Assembly: GCA_023418755.1 (NCBI GenBank)
Contig: JAEZZE010000306.1
Span: 1 to 18,718 of the forward strand
Length of the DNA: 18,718 nt
Reading direction: 5' to 3'
Source: Bacillota bacterium
Lineage (GTDB): Bacteria > Bacillota > Bacilli > Paenibacillales > Paenibacillaceae
The position numbers were made by a program, and so were the translations under genes. Under the pieces are notes generated by a model. The model did no database searches. It saw only the letters and a list, made by a program, of their open reading frames with translations, and was not told the DNA's origin. How positions within the stretch are numbered: position 1 is the first letter of the stretch; each line of letters starts with the position of its first letter. Positions 6,669 through 13,098 of this stretch are shown here, one piece after another.

Positions 6669-7451
6669 ATGATTCAGTTGCACGGCGTGTTCCTGAACAA
6701 TTATGTACCGAATTGGCGCATCGCCCGATCGGTAACGGAAAATCATATCGTCGCTCTCGTTACCCACGGCAACCTGATCTACCGGATCGACGAGACTGAT
6801 TTGACGTTGTCCAAGGGAGACTTTCTGATCATGCGTCCGGGCTCCATGCGGCGCGGATTGGACGGCCCCTATCCCCCTCACCAGAAATACTCCGTCCACT
6901 TCGGACTCCGATTCCCGGACGATCACCCCTTGTTTATCCACTTCAAGCATAGCTCGCACATCTTGTACCGAACGCGGAAATTCGAATATTTCCGGCAGCG
7001 TTTCAGTACGCTCCATCAGACTTGGAACGAGAAATCCGACTACTATGAATTGATTTGCCAGGGGATGATGATGGAACTGTACGGCTCCATCATGCGGGAA
7101 TTGGCCCGGCGGGACATCCCCGCGCACAAGCGGAAGATTGCCGGCGACGTCGAGCAGTACATCAAAGCCCATTATAAGGAAGAAATAAAACTAGCCCGGC
7201 TGTCCGAGCTAGTCGATTTGTCTCCCGGTTACGTGACCGGCATCTTCAAAACCGTGACCGGCCAGACACCGATCGAATACGTTAACCGCCTGCGCTGCTC
7301 CGAAGCGCGCGACCTGTTGATCGAATCGGATATGACGATCGCGGAAATATCGGACCACCTCGGCTTCTGCGACCCGACTTATTTTAATCGCGTCTTCAAG
7401 AAGTTGACCGGCGCGCCTCCCTCGGCTTTGGCGAAGCGGGCATCTTTATAG
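6669..7451 (+). CDS. AraC-family transcriptional regulator
   Basis: A 260-residue regulator. The N-terminal half is a cupin-like effector domain (LSKGDFLIMRPGSMRRG at about 47-63). The C-terminal 100 residues carry two helix-turn-helix units: IKLARLSELVDLSPGYVTGIFK and MTIAEISDHLGFCDPTYFNRVFKKLTG. That is the standard AraC pattern, with the domain length as expected. It is transcribed away from the amidohydrolase-Rieske operon, with 190 bases between the two starts, and most likely activates that operon in response to its substrate. The ribosome binding site is poor (GGTGG, 6 bases before the ATG), which suggests low expression. Confidence 0.9.
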   Translation: MIQLHGVFLNNYVPNWRIARSVTENHIVALVTHGNLIYRIDETDLTLSKGDFLIMRPGSMRRGLDGPYPPHQKYSVHFGLRFPDDHPLFIHFKHSSHILYRTRKFEYFRQRFSTLHQTWNEKSDYYELICQGMMMELYGSIMRELARRDIPAHKRKIAGDVEQYIKAHYKEEIKLARLSELVDLSPGYVTGIFKTVTGQTPIEYVNRLRCSEARDLLIESDMTIAEISDHLGFCDPTYFNRVFKKLTGAPPSALAKRASL

Positions 7452-7589
7452 TAGGCTTCCATCCGCCAATCCGGAATAAAGGCTTGGTCCGCGGAGCTTG
7501 CGAAAACCCCGCCACGTTTCTTTTTGCGGAAGATGGTGAAGCTAAGAAAGTTGACTATTTCAACAACAGAATACGGAGGCTGAATCCGC

Positions 7590-8021
7590 ATGTGGAAAAA
7601 TTATCGAACCCGATTGATCGTCGGCTTGCTCGGCATCGCGCTTGTCTCGGGGAGCGCCGGAGCCGCCCACGCGGCCAAGGAGACGTCCGCCGTCCCGGAT
7701 AAGGTGAAAGTCAAGATCGTGAACGACAAGGGGCGCAAAATCGGAACCGCGGGCGCTCACTTGAATCCTTATCAGAAGCAGCACGGCTTCAACAATCCGC
7801 ACGGCTTCCATGCCGGGGATCTGCTCAATATCGAGGTCGGCCCGGACGGGACCGTCGAGACCGATCTGGTCAGCCCGACGGTCACGCTGAAAAGAGGCGA
7901 GCCGAACTCCTTGCTGCGCGACGGGGGCACGTCTCTCATGATCCACGAAAAAGAAGACGATTACGTAACCGATCCGTCCGGCAACTCCGGAAGTCGGATC
8001 GCATGCGGACCGATCTTGTAA
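7590..8021 (+). CDS. Cu/Zn superoxide dismutase-like secreted protein with internal deletion
   Basis: A 143-residue exported protein of the SodC/YojM family. The first 29 residues form a signal peptide (basic start, hydrophobic run LIVGLLGIALV, then AHA before a predicted signal peptidase I cut); no lipobox is seen. The mature part begins as in SodC (KVKVKIVNDKGRKIGTA) but passes straight at residue 54/55 into GAHLNP, the zinc-loop segment. The block usually lying between, roughly 45-50 residues with the HGxHxH copper-ligand strand and the first disulphide cysteine, is missing, without a frameshift. Retained are His57, His65, His74 and Asp77 (zinc-type ligands), His119 (copper type) and Cys139. 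GGAGG lies 10 bases before the ATG and a strong terminator follows, so it looks expressed. Normal dismutase activity is unlikely; it may be decaying or act as a zinc-binding protein. Confidence 0.85.
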   Translation: MWKNYRTRLIVGLLGIALVSGSAGAAHAAKETSAVPDKVKVKIVNDKGRKIGTAGAHLNPYQKQHGFNNPHGFHAGDLLNIEVGPDGTVETDLVSPTVTLKRGEPNSLLRDGGTSLMIHEKEDDYVTDPSGNSGSRIACGPIL

Positions 8022-8032
8022 CCGCGACGACA

Positions 8033-8071
8033 AAATCCCGAGGATCGACGACCGATCCTCGGGATTTTTTT
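8033..8071 (+). terminator. Rho-independent terminator of the SodC-like gene
   Basis: A perfect 14-bp stem, AATCCCGAGGATCG (8034-8047) with CGATCCTCGGGATT (8053-8066), and a five-base loop. A run of seven T overlaps and follows the right arm (8065-8071). It begins 12 bases after the stop codon. Confidence 0.95.
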
Positions 8072-8092
8072 CTCTGAACAGCTGTGTGTTGT

Positions 8093-8216
8093 CATAAATA
8101 TTGAGAAGTTAGTGGCGGAAAACCCTGATTTATTAAGGGGGATTTCCATAATTAATGAGAATGTCAATACCATGAATGGTGCTGAATAAGCTTTTTTCAT
8201 AATTTGTGAGAATATC
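8093..8216. repeat. Three degenerate copies of an ~18-bp AT-rich motif
   Basis: Copies start at 8093, 8147 and 8198 and share the pattern CATAA-(A/T)-T, three variable bases, then GAGAA. The second and third match at 16 of 19 positions. The spacings (54 and 51) are multiples of three. On the minus strand the copies would encode similar peptides (IFSQIM, TFSLIM, NFSIFM forms), although no convincing gene surrounds them. The whole stretch 8072-8495 is otherwise AT-rich with no gene I can support. Confidence 0.4.
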
Positions 8217-8295
8217 CGCAATACACGAAATGTATATTTATTCACATAATGTATAGTTAAATCCTCCTTTTTAATCCCCCTATTTATTAAGAGCA

Positions 8296-8336
8296 AAGAA
8301 AAAATGCTTACCACTGAAGACCAATGGCAAGCATTT
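8296..8336 (-). terminator. Orphan terminator-like hairpin, minus strand
   Basis: AAATGCTTACCA (8302-8313) pairs with TGGCAAGCATTT (8325-8336) with one mismatch and an 11-base loop. Read on the minus strand it is followed by a T-rich tract. No intact minus-strand gene now ends just before it. It may be the original terminator of the spore-coat-type gene that stops at 9054, separated from it by the IS66 insertion, or an attenuator before the sequence at about 8265. Confidence 0.5.
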
Positions 8337-8495
8337 ATCATAAATATCATACCATTTGAAAAAAATAAAAATTAAATCAAACAAAGGAGAACTTATATAC
8401 GATCCAATGTTACTACTTAAGCCCTCCTATTGATCTCTTCTAATTTGAGGTAATATTTATAAAAAGTCGAAGGTTGATCAGAAGGGGGCCATATC

Positions 8496-8735
8496 GTAAA
8501 ACTGCGCCAGTAGCAAGTATTACAGATCAGTAAAGGCGACAAGGAAAAGGAGATAGTAGCTTATATCACGATCACGACGCTGACAGATCTGATTGATCAA
8601 CTTGAAAATCGAGTAAAGGACCTTGAACGCCTACTGGATCAAAACAGTAGAAATAGCAGCAAACCACCTTCTAGCGACGGACTTCGTAAACCGGCGAATC
8701 TTCGTACTCCTGGTGGAAAGAAGGGAGCTCCCTTC
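8496..8735 (+). pseudogene. IS66-family transposase, N-terminal remnant
   Basis: Plus-strand translation from 8514 gives a clear match to the start of IS66 TnpC: VLQISKGDKEKE, a leucine-zipper-like stretch LTDLIDQLENRVKDLERLL, then the family hallmark QNSRNSSKPPSSDG and LRTPGGKK. It is broken in three ways. The expected start codon is GTA (8496), 7 bases after a good AAGGGGG site; codon six is TAG (8511); and similarity stops at about 8725, where the family normally continues GGQPGHKG. The break coincides with a perfect 16-bp palindrome (8720-8735). The catalytic DDE part and the accessory IS66 genes are absent, so this is a dead relic. Confidence 0.85.
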
Positions 8736-9053
8736 ATAAATTCCGCTTTATTTGCCCGCATTCTGTTTGACAATAACCAAGCAGAATTATGAAAGCAATT
8801 CCTAGGATAACATTTCCTTTACATCTATCAAACCTTGGGGAATTGTCCGGGATTATACTGCATCTGATAGAAACAGTATGGACACAAATTCCATATTTTA
8901 TACGCATGTTAGGTTGAGAAATTAGATTTTTTCGCTCGACCGGCGTTTTTTGTTCCGACAGATAATAAAACTCAACGGCGACTTTAGGTTGTCATTGGAG
9001 CTAGTGCTTTGGAGGCCTCCATAAAAGAATCTTCGATATTTCACAAAGTAAAA
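8736..9053. other. Intergenic stretch without recognisable genes
   Basis: About 320 bases between the IS66 remnant and the 3' end of the YheC/YheD fragment. All frames are short or broken. A small ATACTG/CAGTAT inverted repeat near 8855-8880 is the only structure noticed. It may include sequence brought in or left behind by the IS66 element. Confidence 0.5.
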
Positions 9054-9665
9054 TCACTTGCGCTGGACAGTCATGCTTTTTGGTCTATGGTAAGCGGCGA
9101 AACGCTTGATCGTCCGGTAAAGTTTCGGCATCTTCCGGAACAAGGCGTGCGACGGTACCGTCGGGTTCGTCTCGATGAGCCAAACCTTGCCTCTCCTGTC
9201 GACGGCGATATCATAGCCGATCTGCCAATCGTAACGGATCTTGTTGTAGATTCGCGTACATAGGCTCGCTAACCGGATCATCTCGTTCTTTTTCTTTTCT
9301 GCGGCGGCTTCGGAAAGTCCGAGCGATTGTTTCAAAGCCTTGTCAATCGGCAGGACATAGCCCTTGCCCCTTGCCACATTGGTGATCACGCTGCGGGGAC
9401 CGGCGACTTTAGCGATCATCCCGATAGATTTCCAGCGCTTAAACTGATCCCTCATCATCATCTGGCGGATGTCGTACGGGCGACCGTTGATGGTGGCGAG
9501 ATCAATTCCTTGCTGAACCATGTAAAGCTTGTTTCCAATATTCAATTTCCGATGAAGGGCGACTGCGGAATCGACGGACACGGGCATTCCCTTTTCCTTG
9601 ACGTAAAAGATCCGGCCGCCTTGTTTCCACACTTTCACGACCCCGCGGCCGCCCCCTCCGGCATC
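9054..9665 (-). pseudogene. YheC/YheD-family endospore coat-associated protein, 5'-truncated
   Basis: The C-terminal portion of an ATP-grasp-like YheC/YheD protein, about 200 residues. The glycine-rich loop AGGGGGRGVVKV opens it, followed by MVQQGIDLATINGRPYDIRQMMMRD, SVITNVARGKGYVLP, YDWQIGYDIAVDRRGKVWLIETNPTVP and a conserved tail around LYRTIKRFA. The N-terminal domain is missing: upstream of the glycine loop the frame runs directly into the adjoining glycosyltransferase gene in another frame, with no start codon of its own. The first usable internal start is a GTG at 9638 without a ribosome binding site. The family is found in spore-forming Bacillales and linked to the spore coat, which supports a sporulating host. 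Function is probably lost. Confidence 0.85.
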
Positions 9666-10209
9666 ATTTTCGCAGAAAGTTAACGTCTTCTCCTATCGAT
9701 AAGTTTGCGAATTGTACTTTACGAAAGATTTTTCGTTTGAACAAAATCGTACCTCCCGATACTACACCCGTAAATTTGGTTTGTTGTTTTGGAAAACGAA
9801 GCACGAGTTTACTGCTAGCCTCCAGGAAATTTAAGTATGCTCTTTTTCCTATTATATCTGCACCCGTTCGTTGAATAGCCTGAATTTGCTCTATTAAGTA
9901 ATATGGCGAATAATAATCGTCGTCGTCAAATTTGGCTACGTAAGGGTAGGACGACTTACGGACCGCAGAATTCAAACACTTGCCTAACGTTTCTCTCTCC
10001 GGGATTTGGTAAATATGGACATTTCGAAATTTACGCGTAAGCTTCCGGTATAAATTCAAATTCATACTGTCTTTATTCAATAAAATGATTAATTCTTTCG
10101 GTTTGTAAAGTTGCGCATTGTAATTTTCAAGAATTTGTTTGAAAAATTGAGGTCTATTAGTTGATGTAATGATGGAAACACCGACGTCTCGTCCCCTTTT
10201 TTGAAACAA
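9664..10209 (-). pseudogene. Family 2 glycosyltransferase, 3'-truncated
   Basis: A GT-A fold glycosyltransferase of 181 residues. It opens with VGVSIITSTNRP, has an acidic motif FDDDDYYSPYYL (the metal and nucleotide-sugar binding DxD region), VVSGGTILFKRKIF, and stops straight after GEDVNFLRK. Relatives usually carry on for some tens of residues past this point, so the C terminus appears to be lost where the YheC/YheD fragment begins. The frame opens only at a TTG (10209). An ATG four bases further upstream has an excellent GGGAAGGGGG site but is out of frame; removing one A from the run of six at about 10199-10204 would join them. The gene was probably paired with the coat-associated gene on one transcript. 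Confidence 0.8.
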
Positions 10210-10352
10210 TCATTCCACCCCCTTCCCTCCCCGTCACTCCTTTACAATATGAAAAATAGTTCAAACGGAAAGGGCATAATTACCAATTCTAATGCCTCTT
10301 TTGGTTCGTTTAGGGAAAACACATGTTTGCAAAACAGGTGTTATATCGCCAC

Positions 10353-10590
10353 ACAACAACTAATCAACTACAAAACCGCGACAATACGCCATCCAAAGGC
10401 GACGGAAGACGCACTCGTAATCGCAGACATGATCAAAAACGGCTACTACTCCCCTGTACGCTTCAATTCCGAAGCTTACAAGGAACTCCGAATTCTCATC
10501 GCGAGTCAGGACATTGTTACCAAGCGGTTGAACAGTGCTGTTAAACAACTGCACCGTTGGGTGCTCGACAAACTACTCCGTCACCTATGA
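10353..10590 (+). pseudogene. IS110-family transposase fragment, frameshifted
   Basis: Two plus-strand frames together recreate an internal piece of an IS110 (DEDD) transposase. From about 10374 one frame reads NRDNTPSKGD; the adjoining frame then gives EDALVIADMIKNGYYSPVRF and a helical stretch ending KQLHRWVLD, matching the family order SKxD-x-KDALVIAD. The frame change is near 10405. The start, the C-terminal serine-containing domain and the element ends are missing; the sequence breaks off against the LuxR fragment on the other strand. Confidence 0.8.
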
Positions 10591-10596
10591 TCAAAG

Positions 10597-10918
10597 CCGG
10601 GAGCAGCTTCATGATAGCTGCCAGGATATGAAGCCAAAATCGCAAAAAGTGGTTATCCGCTTCTTTCAACGTAAGGCAAACAACGGGATGAGGCGCATGC
10701 ACTTTCCATCCGCTCACCAGCATCGTTTTTCCCAACCCTGGCAGGGCGCATATGAGAGTGAGACACCTCTTGAATACGCCTTTCAGCTTCATTTCAAGTC
10801 GCGACCGCTTAACATACGACTCCGGTACCGTTGGATACTGAAGTCTGGAAGACACGACCATAAAATCCAGCCAATCGCGCCGAGCCGTTTGCTCATGGGA
10901 AGTTTGCTGGGATGGCAC
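10597..10918 (-). pseudogene. MalT/LuxR-type regulator, N-terminal stub
   Basis: About 105 residues of the start of a large ATP-dependent LuxR-family (MalT-like, STAND) regulator, proteins that normally exceed 800 residues. The stub has SSRLQYPTVPESYVKRSRLEMKL, a P-loop ALPGLGKTMLVSGW, and LTLKEADNHFLRFWLHILAA, the expected N-terminal order. It starts at a GTG (10918) with AAAGGAAG upstream and loses similarity near 10597, where the IS110 fragment begins. The rest of the nucleotide-binding domain, the repeats and the DNA-binding domain are gone. Confidence 0.8.
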
Positions 10919-10943
10919 GGGGTCGCTTCCTTTCTGAATATTC

Positions 10944-10955
10944 TTGCACGTGCAA
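10944..10955. promoter_or_regulatory. 12-bp perfect palindrome upstream of the LuxR stub
   Basis: TTGCACGTGCAA lies 26 bases before the stub's GTG and close after the AraC gene. It could be a leftover operator; there is no further support. Confidence 0.25.
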
Positions 10956-10978
10956 CTTTACTATTTATCGTTGTATAT

Positions 10979-11797
10979 CTACAACTTCTTCGTACCCGTC
11001 TGTAATCGATACCGGCTTGGAGAAACATTGAATTTCTTCTTAAACGTCTTGCTTAAATGAAATTCATCATAAAACCCAAAATTCAGTGCGACTTCATGCA
11101 GCTTAATATCGGGATGGTTCAACAAAAACAGCCGCACGGCTTCCATTTTCATATCAAGCTGATACGTGTATAGGCTCTTCCCGAATTGATTTTTGAAATG
11201 CTTCATTAACGTGCGTTCATTCAAATAAAACTTTTCCGATAGCTGCTTAGACGTAAAAAAACGCTGCGGGTGTTGCTGAAAAAACTGAACGATCTGTTCG
11301 GCAATATTCGGTTTATCCGTTGCAAAAGCGGCATGCTCATGTATTTCCAACAACAGCAGGTTAAATAAGACCGAAAGTTTCTCGTCCTTGTACGGATTTT
11401 CGGATAAATACGTATACACGATCTGCTGAAAAATCTCTTTGATTCTCGGGCTGCTTCGACAGTGAATCACCGTATCCAGCACGACATGTCTAGCGGCTTC
11501 TTCACTCATGACGGTATGATCCTGCTCTTCACAATTTACATGCAGGTACATCGTCTTCGTATTGGGGCTGCAGGGCGTTAATCCATAATGATGCTCCCCT
11601 GCGTGAAGCAGAATCACGTCATTCGGATACAACTTATAGCATTGGCCGTTTTGATAAATCTCCCAGCACCCCTCTTCAATATAGACAAAATCATGCTCTC
11701 TCATCACTCTATTCGGATGCAAAGTTTCATTTACGTACACATTGCGATTGGCGCTCCCAATGATTCTGTTCGCGTCGATCCGATAGATTTGCTTCAA
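10979..11797 (-). CDS. AraC-family transcriptional regulator
   Basis: A 272-residue regulator. The N-terminal cupin-like sensing domain includes EHDFVYIEEGCWEIYQNGQ and LYPNDVILLHAGEHHYG. The C-terminal HTH pair reads FTSKQLSEKFYLNERTLMKHFKNQFG and IKLHEVALNFGFYDEFHLSKTFKKKFNVSPSRYR, a full AraC signature. The start is a TTG at 11797 with GGAGGGG 6 bases before it; the frame extends five codons further, but those codons are the ribosome binding site itself. It is divergent from the Gfo/Idh/MocA gene across 120 bases containing a palindrome, and probably controls that gene and itself in response to a sugar. Confidence 0.92.
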   Translation of the reverse strand: MKQIYRIDANRIIGSANRNVYVNETLHPNRVMREHDFVYIEEGCWEIYQNGQCYKLYPNDVILLHAGEHHYGLTPCSPNTKTMYLHVNCEEQDHTVMSEEAARHVVLDTVIHCRSSPRIKEIFQQIVYTYLSENPYKDEKLSVLFNLLLLEIHEHAAFATDKPNIAEQIVQFFQQHPQRFFTSKQLSEKFYLNERTLMKHFKNQFGKSLYTYQLDMKMEAVRLFLLNHPDIKLHEVALNFGFYDEFHLSKTFKKKFNVSPSRYRLQTGTKKL

Positions 11798-11831
11798 TCG
11801 CTGCCCCTCCAAAAATATAGCATTAGTACAT

Positions 11832-11860
11832 TATATACATGCAATAACGCGGTTTATCAA
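11832..11860 (-). promoter_or_regulatory. Promoter of the AraC-family gene
   Basis: On the minus strand TTGATA (11855-11860) is followed after 17 bases by TATATA (11832-11837), giving a short leader to the TTG start at 11797. A TATAAT two bases further on could also act as the -10 box. Confidence 0.5.
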
Positions 11861-11865
11861 TGTGC

Positions 11866-11879
11866 TTTTCATATGAAAA
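11866..11879. promoter_or_regulatory. 14-bp palindrome in the divergent AraC / Gfo-Idh promoter region
   Basis: TTTTCATATGAAAA is a perfect palindrome. It abuts the upstream side of the AraC promoter and lies 38 bases before the oxidoreductase start, a typical place for a shared operator. Confidence 0.35.
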
Positions 11880-11917
11880 CGCCTAAGATTTAGATAAATT
11901 TGATGGGAGGGACGACA

Positions 11918-13048
11918 GTGAAAAAAGTAAACGTGGCACTGGTAGGATTAGGTTTTGGAGGGGCTTTCGCCGAAATCTATCAGCACCATCCCAACGTAGG
12001 AACGATCGGGATCTATGACGCGAGCAGCGAAATGATGAGAAAAACGGCAAGCTACTATGGCATTGAAAAAACCTATGACAGCTTCGACGAAATTCTCCGT
12101 GACGAGTCGATAGACGCCGTTCACCTCGTTACGCCGATTCCTCAGCACGAAGAACAAACCGTTCAGGTATTGGAGTCCGGCAAGCATTGCGCTTGTACCG
12201 TGCCTATGGCGATTTCGCTTGACGGAATTCGCCGCATCACGGAAGCGACGCGTAGATCAGGCAAGAATTATATGATGATGGAGACCACCCTCTATACGTA
12301 TCAGTTCTTTTACGTCCAACAGATGATTGCCAGCGGCGAGCTCGGCAGAATTCAGCTCCTGCGCGGCTCCCATTATCAGGATATGGCCAACTGGCCGGAC
12401 TACTGGCTAGGCCTTCCGCCAATGTATTACGGAACTCACGCAATAGGACCGATGGTCGCACTCTCCGGTTCGAGAATTAATCGAGTCAGTTGTATAGGTT
12501 CGGGAACAATGGAGGAGCAATTAACGAAGCAGTACGGCAACCCGTTTCCGATTGAAAGCGCCCATTTTGAATTCGAGAACGGGTTAAAAGGCGAAGCGAC
12601 CCGCTCGCTGTTTGAAACCGCGAGGGAATATCAGGAAGGCATGTTCGTTTACGGGAGCAACAAGAGCTTCGAATGGGGATTTAAGGACAGTGACAAACCC
12701 TACGTTACAACGGCGCTTCCGGCGGTTGACGGCAGACGCGGACGCAATATGACCGTCGAAATCGTAGAAATGCCCAACTATCATCAATCGCTTCCTCAAG
12801 AGATTCAGCGCTTTACGGTCGGCGGCAACTATGATCCGCTTAATCCGCAGGAGTCTCTTCAAAAAGGCGCGGGCGCAGGCCATCACGGCTCGCACCCTCA
12901 CCTGGTGCACGAATTCGTTTCAAGCATTATCGAAAACCGAAAGCCTTGGATCGATGAGGTTCTCGGTGGCAACATTACGGCCGCCGGCATTTGCGCTCAT
13001 GAATCGGCTATGAAGAACGGCGAGTCGGTAACCATTCCTCTATTTTAA
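11918..13048 (+). CDS. Gfo/Idh/MocA-family oxidoreductase lacking the usual EKP lysine
   Basis: A cytoplasmic 376-residue protein with the two-domain Gfo/Idh/MocA layout. The N-terminal Rossmann fold starts VALVGLGFGG (GxGxxG at 10-15) and runs to about residue 120; an alpha/beta substrate domain follows, with YYGTHAIGP holding the conserved His. Members oxidise or epimerise sugars and inositols with NAD(P). The motif that normally reads CEKP is here CTVP (93-96), so the usual substrate-binding Lys is Val. A His-rich segment (GAGHHGSHPHLVHEF) is present near the C terminus. The start is a GTG at 11918 with GGGAGG 7 bases upstream. It is divergent from an AraC regulator and convergent with the kinase gene, in the setting of a sugar-uptake locus. 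The substrate is unknown. Confidence 0.9.
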   Translation: MKKVNVALVGLGFGGAFAEIYQHHPNVGTIGIYDASSEMMRKTASYYGIEKTYDSFDEILRDESIDAVHLVTPIPQHEEQTVQVLESGKHCACTVPMAISLDGIRRITEATRRSGKNYMMMETTLYTYQFFYVQQMIASGELGRIQLLRGSHYQDMANWPDYWLGLPPMYYGTHAIGPMVALSGSRINRVSCIGSGTMEEQLTKQYGNPFPIESAHFEFENGLKGEATRSLFETAREYQEGMFVYGSNKSFEWGFKDSDKPYVTTALPAVDGRRGRNMTVEIVEMPNYHQSLPQEIQRFTVGGNYDPLNPQESLQKGAGAGHHGSHPHLVHEFVSSIIENRKPWIDEVLGGNITAAGICAHESAMKNGESVTIPLF

Positions 13049-13064
13049 TACCGCGGCCATCCAT

Positions 13065-13098
13065 AACCATCCGCCCTATTCGGCCAGGGCGGATGGTT
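13065..13098. terminator. Hairpin between the convergent Gfo/Idh and sensor kinase genes
   Basis: A perfect 13-bp stem, AACCATCCGCCCT (13065-13077) with AGGGCGGATGGTT (13086-13098), and an 8-base loop. It overlaps the last codons of the kinase gene. No T run follows on either strand, so it is at best a weak bidirectional terminator. Confidence 0.5.

Noticed and set aside
8136..8281. AGGGGGATT / AATCCCCCT inverted pair about 130 bases apart, considered as ends of a miniature transposable element
   Set aside because: Only nine bases match, no target duplication is visible and the outer flanks diverge.
7961..8350. 129-codon minus-strand frame overlapping the SodC end
   Set aside because: Its C-terminal third is antisense to SodC and its terminator, and no start codon has a ribosome binding site. 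Only the repeated motif inside it was kept as an observation.
9009..9683. Plus-strand frames opposite the YheC/YheD fragment
   Set aside because: They are antisense to a clearly recognisable protein sequence and show no family resemblance.
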